Positions 58,507-64,000 of a stretch of 64,000 nt of DNA are shown piece by piece. Origin of the DNA: Bacteroidetes bacterium UBA1935 (GTDB lineage: Bacteria > Bacteroidota > Bacteroidia > Chitinophagales > Chitinophagaceae); assembly GCA_002337045.1 (NCBI GenBank), contig DDFF01000007.1, positions 62,001 through 126,000 of the forward strand, read 5' to 3'. Numbering within the stretch: the stretch's first letter is position 1; each line of letters opens with the position of its first letter. The notes beneath the pieces were generated by a model. That model was given only the letters and a program-made list of their open reading frames with translations. It ran no database searches and was not told the DNA's origin. Position numbers and translations under genes: made by a program.

Positions 58507-59419
58507 TGTCTTCGTTTGTAAGTGATAAGAAATAAGCCTCCAATGAGTGAGATGCTTTGATTTCATAAACATCCGCACCCAGTGCTACCAACCATTTGTT
58601 GAGTGCAGGAATATGTGACGGATTCATGCGAAATTGCAATTTTCCATCCACAGCATTAGTCAGTGCAGATGCCCATTGCGATGCTTTTAACGATGTTGCA
58701 ACATCAACCGCACCAATGCGCACATCTACATTCGTATCATCGGGCGAAAGCAGTGTGGTAACATCACCTTCAATTATCTTCTTACCACGGTTTATGATAA
58801 TCATACGTGTTGCTATCTGCTCTATTTCGTACAGCAGGTGAGATGATATCAATATGGTTTTGCCGAAATCTTTACTGAGACGCTGTATCAGCACACGCAT
58901 CTCGAAGATACCCTGCGGGTCCAGTCCGTTGGTAGGTTCATCCAGTATTAGTAAATCGGGATTATGCACCATTGCTATGGCTATGCCCAAACGTTGCTTC
59001 ATACCCTGAGAATAGCCTTTTACTTTGTCCTGTTCTCTGCCCTTCAACCCTACTATCTCCAGCACTTCGTGCAGTCTGTTGGTTGTAATGGGTACACCAC
59101 TCAACTGTGCAAACATGCGCAGATTGTCCCAACCTGATAGATATTTATACAAATCAGGACGTTCTATAACCGCACCTACATGCTTTAGCAAATGCCTGCT
59201 GCGATTGCCAAATTTTTCACCTTTGATGTATACGCTACCCTCGTCCGGAAAGATAAGCCCCAGCAACATGCGCATGGTAGTGCTCTTTCCCGCACCATTC
59301 TGTCCCAGAAAACCATACACATCGCCATGATTGATGGCAAACGACAGGTCTTCTACGGCCTTGAACTTGCCAAAGTACTTAGATAGGTTTTTAGCTTCTA
59401 TAATTGTATCTGCAGCCAT
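58493..59419 (-). CDS. ABC transporter ATP-binding protein
   Basis: A 308-residue ABC ATPase: Walker A GQNGAGKST (39-47), signature YSQGMKQRLG (variant of LSGGQ), Walker B LLILDEPTNGLD, and switch His in ISSHLLYE. The C-terminal 90 residues form the extra domain of NatA/CcmA-like exporter subunits. First gene of a minus-strand run with permease, LolA-like and lipoprotein genes. Divergent from a histidine kinase. Confidence 0.93.
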   Translation of the reverse strand: MAADTIIEAKNLSKYFGKFKAVEDLSFAINHGDVYGFLGQNGAGKSTTMRMLLGLIFPDEGSVYIKGEKFGNRSRHLLKHVGAVIERPDLYKYLSGWDNLRMFAQLSGVPITTNRLHEVLEIVGLKGREQDKVKGYSQGMKQRLGIAIAMVHNPDLLILDEPTNGLDPQGIFEMRVLIQRLSKDFGKTILISSHLLYEIEQIATRMIIINRGKKIIEGDVTTLLSPDDTNVDVRIGAVDVATSLKASQWASALTNAVDGKLQFRMNPSHIPALNKWLVALGADVYEIKASHSLEAYFLSLTNEDNAKA

Positions 59420-59573
59420 CGATATGCAAAATAACAGCGTATATGCCGTATAGTTTATAATTAATTATAAAAACTAAAAACAATTGTATTTTCAAACAAT
59501 CAGCAGCATAGTATTTGGGCGTTAAAGTGGCGTTAAACAAAAGAAAGCTATCTGCAATACCCCTGTTTGCATT

Positions 59574-59581
59574 TAATTTTG
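59574..59581 (+). promoter_or_regulatory. -7 element of the histidine kinase gene
   Basis: TAATTTTG ends 7 bp before the ATG at 59589, so the transcript should start at or next to the start codon. The -33 position is poorly matched. The rest of 59420-59588 shows nothing. Confidence 0.5.
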
Positions 59582-59588
59582 CGATAAC

Positions 59589-60863
59589 ATGAAAAGAGTA
59601 TTTCCTGTCATAGTATTTCTGATAACCCTGTCTGTACTCGGCATCATCTTTATACAGATGTCGTGGATAAGGGATGCCATAAAGCTGCGGCAAAACCAAA
59701 GAAAAGAAGATATAGGCTATGCGCTGAACCAGATAAAGGAAATGGCGTGGCGCAATTACCTGATAAAATCGGGGAATATAGGCTACCTGGACGAGGAGTC
59801 TAAAATGTACTATTTGCAGGGCTTTACAGTCCAAACACTGAGCGATGATGAAGTAAAGCTGATTGTTGATACATCGCTACGCAAATACAATATCAAAGAG
59901 AAGTATGAATATGCCATAACTAACATATATCAGGTTCCTGTAAAAAACTCTAAAGGCTTTAATATAGATAACCTGAACGATGGCATTTCTATATCACTAA
60001 CACCAGACCCGGATAGGTCCAGAACACCAGAGGTATTTCACCTATATATAAGTGAAGACAAAAACTATATCCTGAAAAAGATGGGTTGGATGATTGCCGC
60101 ATCTATCTTCTTTACAGCTATCATCATATCGGCCTTTGCGCTAACGGTACGTACACTCTTCAACCAGAAGAAGCTTTCGGAAATAAAGTCGGACTTTATT
60201 AATAACATGACGCACGAGCTGAAAACGCCGTTGGCTACTATATCACTTGCAATTGATGCATTGACCAACGAGAAAGTAATTCACGACTCGGACAAGGTGC
60301 GCTACTATAGCAGCATGATAAAGGATGAAAACAAACGGATGAATAAGCAGGTAGAGAAAATACTACAGGCCGCCCGCATAGAGCGTCAGGATATAAAACT
60401 AAACCTCCAAAAACTGGATGCACACGAGATCATCAACAAAGTGGCAGACAATCTATCGTTGCAAATACAGGAGAAGAACGGTTCATTGTCGTTATCGCTG
60501 AATGCTGACAAGCATGTAATTGAAGCTGACGAGGTACACTTCTCTAACATTGTCTTTAACTTGCTGGATAATGCCATTAAGTATTCGAAAGAAAACCTGC
60601 ATATTGAGGTATCTACTAAGATAATGAACGGCATGCTGGCTATTATTGTAAAAGACAATGGCATAGGTATGAACAGGGAAACACAATCAAGGGTGTTCGA
60701 GAAATTCTATCGCGCACACACCGGCAATATTCATAATGTTAAAGGCTTTGGACTTGGCCTTAGCTATGTAAAGGCTACTGTTGAAGCGCATCAGGGCAAG
60801 GTGAATGTAGACAGTTCTCTTGGTAAGGGAAGTACCTTTACTGTAATGCTTCCGCTGGCATAG
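59589..60863 (+). CDS. Orphan sensor histidine kinase
   Basis: A 424-residue membrane kinase: two membrane helices (about 5-24 and 167-190) flanking a periplasmic sensor of about 140 residues, then HisKA with phospho-acceptor His209 (NNMTHELKTPLATI) and an HATPase domain (NLLDNAIKYSKEN, DNGIGM, GFGLGLSYVK, GKGSTFTV). This order fits RprX-like kinases of Bacteroidota. No response regulator follows; 234 bp to the next gene hold two terminators. The signal may concern the divergent ABC/LolA cluster (inference). Confidence 0.92.
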   Translation: MKRVFPVIVFLITLSVLGIIFIQMSWIRDAIKLRQNQRKEDIGYALNQIKEMAWRNYLIKSGNIGYLDEESKMYYLQGFTVQTLSDDEVKLIVDTSLRKYNIKEKYEYAITNIYQVPVKNSKGFNIDNLNDGISISLTPDPDRSRTPEVFHLYISEDKNYILKKMGWMIAASIFFTAIIISAFALTVRTLFNQKKLSEIKSDFINNMTHELKTPLATISLAIDALTNEKVIHDSDKVRYYSSMIKDENKRMNKQVEKILQAARIERQDIKLNLQKLDAHEIINKVADNLSLQIQEKNGSLSLSLNADKHVIEADEVHFSNIVFNLLDNAIKYSKENLHIEVSTKIMNGMLAIIVKDNGIGMNRETQSRVFEKFYRAHTGNIHNVKGFGLGLSYVKATVEAHQGKVNVDSSLGKGSTFTVMLPLA

Positions 60864-60890
60864 AACAACCCTTCAAAAAGAAGGAAATAG

Positions 60891-60929
60891 AAAAGTGAAC
60901 GGTGCGTAATATACGCACCGTTCACTTTT
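60891..60929 (+). terminator. Terminator of the histidine kinase gene
   Basis: AAAAGTGAACGGTGCGTA (60891-60908) and its exact complement (60912-60929): an 18-bp stem with a 3-nt loop, then TT. Confidence 0.92.
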
Positions 60930-61044
60930 TGCAGTCTTACCTATTTAACTCTAGCAACACTCCCGTTACCCGTGATTGCCGAGCCTTAGCTATATTTATA
61001 TTACATCTAAGAAACTACCTTCTGCGGCAAACTAGCATGCATAG

Positions 61045-61075
61045 AAAAAGGCTATCATTTAATGATAGCCTTTTT
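61045..61075 (-). terminator. Terminator of the T9SS type B gene
   Basis: AAAAAGGCTATCA (61045-61057) and TGATAGCCTTTTT (61063-61075) form a 13-bp stem. On the minus strand the T-run follows, 23 bp after the stop. Confidence 0.88.
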
Positions 61076-61097
61076 ATCTTATAAATCTCGTTGAATA

Positions 61098-63125
61098 TTA
61101 TCTTATCAAGGTTACGTTGCCTTGTGCTTGTATGCGTTTGCCTGAAGAGCAGAAACCATCTACTATCCATACATACACACCCATTGGTGCAACTTGGTCA
61201 TTTACTTTACCATCCCATTCTTTTGTAGCATCGGTTGTTGTAAACACTTTACGTCCCCAACGATCGAATACGCTGAATTCCAGCACTTTCACAATCTGGC
61301 TATTAGCCAAACCAAAACGATTTTGGAATTTGTTACCCTCAGGTATGAAGGCATTAGGAAGGTTAGCACTGTTACAACCTACGCTCACTACTACAGTATC
61401 GGTTGCTTTACAGCCAGAATTTCCGTCTGTAACTGTCAGATAATAAGTATAATCGAACGGAGGATATACTGTTGGGTTAGCAATACCTGTACTGCTGATA
61501 TACCTGTCAGGTGTCCACTTATATGTATAGTTTGTACCTACGCTTGTAAATGGCCCACCCACAAGTGTGGTAGCACCATCATCCAATGTACGGTCAGGAC
61601 CTGCATCAGATTTCACTTTAGCTACTGTTACTTTGATAGCAGTATCTACTGTACAACCAGACAAATATGGCATAAAAATACGATAAGTAGTACTGTAACG
61701 AGGCCATATACGTACTTCATCTACAGTAGTGCTAGAGATGTTATAGTCAGGGCTCCATGTTTTGTTGATAGCGTTAACCGACAATACTTTCAGTGAAATA
61801 GTATCGCCTGCGCAAATGCTGGTATCATTACTCATTGTAATAGGCGGTGTAGGCAGTACATATATCAGTTTACACTGCGCTTGCATATCCGGCATACCTT
61901 CATTTACCATGTAGTATAGATTGTATATACCTGCAGTATCATAAGTATACACCGGAGGCACCACAGTTGTAGAAGACTGAATGCTGGCGTTTGAACACTG
62001 TTGGAATTTAATCTTTACAAGAATATTGTCGGTCTGGTTGGTAGAGAAAAGGAATATATTATCTCTATGCCTGATAGGCCTTGTAAGACCTGTAGGTGCT
62101 AACATATTGCCCAGTATACCAAAGTTTACCAACTTGAAATCTGTAGCTACACCTTCTATATTGTTTACATCCAGTTTCACAAACTCGCGTGTTTGTTTGT
62201 TTGTCATAAAGATGTGGAAGCTATCACAATCACGTATAATTGATATACCTGTAGGGTTCCTTAATTCATTAGTAAAGTTACCTAACAGAGAGCTTGTAAC
62301 AACAGGTGTTTCTAATGAAGAACCAATAGCAACACGTGTCAGATCGCTGTTAGTCTCGTTTGTTACGAAGAAGTACCATATACCATTATGGCGAATTGGC
62401 GCATAGTCGTTAGGGCCATTAATATTGCCAATAACACCCAGATTTGTAAGTACAGGAGTGTAAGACAACAGCGTATCAAATTCAATTTTAATCAGTTCGT
62501 TTTTCAACCTGTTGAAAGTATAACCGAACCATTTTTTACTTTCTTTAGCGATGAACAAACCTACCGGGTTTTCCAGTAGATTATCATAGTTGCCAAAGTT
62601 TACGATGTTCGGTGTATTAGCAAGCGACTTTCCAAAGTCCATACGTGCTATTGCAGAATTTCCAATTGTAGAACCACCTACTACAAACACATGCCAGTTA
62701 CCTTTTGCGGTGTCTTTAACAATGTGCAAAGAACTAGGCTGCAAAGGCAATACACCATTCATGTTGCCATAGTTAGTAACACGTGGCACATTATCAAGGC
62801 TTGCACCAAACTCTAATCTTACAAAAGAGTTTGTAGGACCTGCATTCAATACAAATGCATAGTAGTTGTCGCCATCTTTCTCAACCTCAATAGCAGTAGC
62901 ACCATCCAGGCCGAAACTGGCCCCCATATCAGTACCTACAGGCTTGTTGAATATGTAACCGGAGCAAAAACCCCAAAAGTGCGAAGCTGCGTTTGGCACA
63001 TTGCTTTTTAGCTGCACTTTCTGACGCATACACACCGTATCAGGGGCAGTAAACAACCCTTGTGCACGTGATACATTCATATATGTCACCATCAGCAGCG
63101 CTGCAAACAGTAGGTATTTTCTCAT
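61098..63125 (-). CDS. T9SS type B (gliding-associated) secreted protein
   Basis: A 675-residue secreted protein: signal peptide (about 1-21), then about five related units of 50-60 residues (NYGNMNGVLPLQPSSLHIV, NFGNYDNLLENPVGLFIA, LGNFTNELRNPTGISII, NFGILGNMLAPTGLTRP) that read like propeller blades, then two Ig/PKD-like domains (about 410-580; PITMSNDTSICAGDTISL), and a C-terminal type B sorting domain (VFDRWGRKVF, EWDGKVNDQVAPMGVYVW). Exported by the T9SS, probably kept on the cell surface; may act in adhesion or gliding. Own terminator. Confidence 0.85.
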   Translation of the reverse strand: MRKYLLFAALLMVTYMNVSRAQGLFTAPDTVCMRQKVQLKSNVPNAASHFWGFCSGYIFNKPVGTDMGASFGLDGATAIEVEKDGDNYYAFVLNAGPTNSFVRLEFGASLDNVPRVTNYGNMNGVLPLQPSSLHIVKDTAKGNWHVFVVGGSTIGNSAIARMDFGKSLANTPNIVNFGNYDNLLENPVGLFIAKESKKWFGYTFNRLKNELIKIEFDTLLSYTPVLTNLGVIGNINGPNDYAPIRHNGIWYFFVTNETNSDLTRVAIGSSLETPVVTSSLLGNFTNELRNPTGISIIRDCDSFHIFMTNKQTREFVKLDVNNIEGVATDFKLVNFGILGNMLAPTGLTRPIRHRDNIFLFSTNQTDNILVKIKFQQCSNASIQSSTTVVPPVYTYDTAGIYNLYYMVNEGMPDMQAQCKLIYVLPTPPITMSNDTSICAGDTISLKVLSVNAINKTWSPDYNISSTTVDEVRIWPRYSTTYRIFMPYLSGCTVDTAIKVTVAKVKSDAGPDRTLDDGATTLVGGPFTSVGTNYTYKWTPDRYISSTGIANPTVYPPFDYTYYLTVTDGNSGCKATDTVVVSVGCNSANLPNAFIPEGNKFQNRFGLANSQIVKVLEFSVFDRWGRKVFTTTDATKEWDGKVNDQVAPMGVYVWIVDGFCSSGKRIQAQGNVTLIR

Positions 63126-63227
63126 AATACTGAAACGAATTTCACTTTCTAATGGGCTAATATAACAAATCGGACAAAACTTTTATAGCAATACTGTATT
63201 TTTATTTCTTTAAACCAAGAAACATTT

Positions 63228-64000
63228 ATGTATAAAGGCATCCGTTTTCGCCCATTATTCTTAAAGACCGCCGTTTTTACCGCTTTGGTTGGCAATTTTG
63301 CCCCGGCAATTGCCAAAGAGGGTATGTGGCTACCCCCAACCCTGAAAAATAGGGAAAATGACATGAAAAAAATGGGACTGGAAATACCCGTTGAGCAATT
63401 GTATAATGAAAATGGCACTGGGCTGAATAATGCTGTCGTATTATTTGGGAAAGGATGTACTGGTGAGATAATATCTTCAAAAGGCTTGCTGCTTACCAAT
63501 CACCACTGTGGTTATGGCACCGTTCAAGGCCTTAGCAGCAAAGAACATGACTATTTTGCCAACGGCTTTTGGGCAAAAAACAATGCAGAAGAGCTTCCAT
63601 GCCCAGGACTGACAGTCACATTTATTAGAAAAATGGAGAATGTGACAGATAAAATAACCACCGGGCTTGCCGACACTATGAATGAAGCAGCCCGCAATGC
63701 CGTAGTACAAACCAGAATTAAAAACCTTGAAAAAGGCTACAAGTTTTCTACCGGCATGGACGCTACCATCAAGCCATATTACAACAATAATCAATATTGG
63801 GTAATACTGTCTGAAACGTATAAAGACATCAGGTTGGTCGGTTTTCCCCCAAACGGTATAGGCACTTTCGGTGGAGATACAGACAACTGGATGTGGCCAC
63901 GCCATACCGGCGACTTCAGTATGTTTCGCATCTATGCAGGCAAAGACAACAAGCCGGCAGACTATAGCAAAGACAATAAACCATATAGTACAGCGCAATA
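63228..64000 (+). CDS. S46-family dipeptidyl peptidase (3' end outside window)
   Basis: The first 257 residues of an S46 peptidase (DPP7/DPP11 type): a weak signal peptide (about 1-30, PAIAK), EGMWLPPTL, the catalytic His region LLLTNHHCGYGTVQ (residues 88-100), and the region with the second triad residue (GGDTDNWMWPRHTGDFSMFR). The catalytic Ser is in the missing C-terminal part. These enzymes release dipeptides from the N-terminus of peptides in the periplasm. Divergent from the T9SS type B gene; 102 bp between them with no clear promoter. Confidence 0.92.
   Translation, partial: MYKGIRFRPLFLKTAVFTALVGNFAPAIAKEGMWLPPTLKNRENDMKKMGLEIPVEQLYNENGTGLNNAVVLFGKGCTGEIISSKGLLLTNHHCGYGTVQGLSSKEHDYFANGFWAKNNAEELPCPGLTVTFIRKMENVTDKITTGLADTMNEAARNAVVQTRIKNLEKGYKFSTGMDATIKPYYNNNQYWVILSETYKDIRLVGFPPNGIGTFGGDTDNWMWPRHTGDFSMFRIYAGKDNKPADYSKDNKPYSTAQ

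Noticed and set aside
1..64000. tRNA, rRNA, CRISPR array, insertion sequence or prophage
   Set aside because: Intergenic regions were read on both strands and none showed the expected structures or repeats; no transposase or integrase motif was seen.

Overview
The window comes from a Bacteroidota genome, most likely of the Chitinophagales/Chitinophagaceae type (inference). Three things point there. Promoters fit the Bacteroidota pattern (-7 TAnnTTTG, -33 TTG/TTTG about 19-21 bp upstream) and Shine-Dalgarno sites are mostly absent. Several secreted proteins end in type IX secretion (T9SS) sorting domains. Lineage-typical families occur (DUF5686, DUF5522, S46 peptidase, choice-of-anchor-V-like proteins). 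The region is ordinary chromosome: no insertion sequence, prophage, integrase, CRISPR array, rRNA or tRNA was recognised.

Layout. 1-2.4 kb: parB (cut by the window edge), parA and a metallo-hydrolase. 2.4-4.2 kb: an AT-rich stretch with one unknown secreted protein and a non-coding block with two copies of a dispersed repeat. 4.2-10.8 kb: cupin, secreted protein, lipoprotein, holB, an SPFH/Arc pair, a divergent HxlR/old-yellow-enzyme pair and a thioesterase. 10.9-17.1 kb, minus strand: queA, gmhA-gmhB, then the alpha-type operon infA-rpmJ-rpsM-rpsK-rpsD-rpoA-rplQ. 17.3-22.2 kb: M20 dipeptidase, cmk, a PolX homologue with an eroded polymerase site, a ClpP-family protease and a MerR regulator. 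22.2-28 kb: immunity-like small protein, thiolase, two convergent L,D-transpeptidases, Atl-like protein, DUF5522, trmB. 28-33 kb: two T9SS-exported paralogues, a UbiA-like membrane protein, a carboxyltransferase. 32.6-40.6 kb: thioredoxin-like protein, FUSC transporter, ACP phosphodiesterase, serine hydrolase, membrane protein plus regulator, DUF5686 protein. 40.7-49.6 kb: guaB, a PaaK-like ligase, two LamG-like secreted proteins, and a TetR-SDR-MBL cluster with matching operators. 49.8-56.3 kb: rny, NlpC/P60 peptidase, a 35-residue-repeat protein, a candidate small RNA, infC and thrS. 56.4-64 kb: ABC transporter/LolA-like/lipoprotein cluster, an orphan histidine kinase, a T9SS type B protein and the start of an S46 peptidase.

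The non-coding signals stand out most. There is an independent minus-strand RNA gene of about 100 nt (53512-53611) with its own promoter, a UUCG hairpin and a terminator. A 49.6-49.8 kb intergenic transcript unit carries a boxA-like rRNA-leader motif but no rRNA. A duplicated TetR operator occurs at 46995 and 47598. Several promoters sit so close to the start codon that the mRNAs should be leaderless or nearly so (guaB, gmhA, the histidine kinase). No clearly new multi-gene defence or biosynthetic system is visible.
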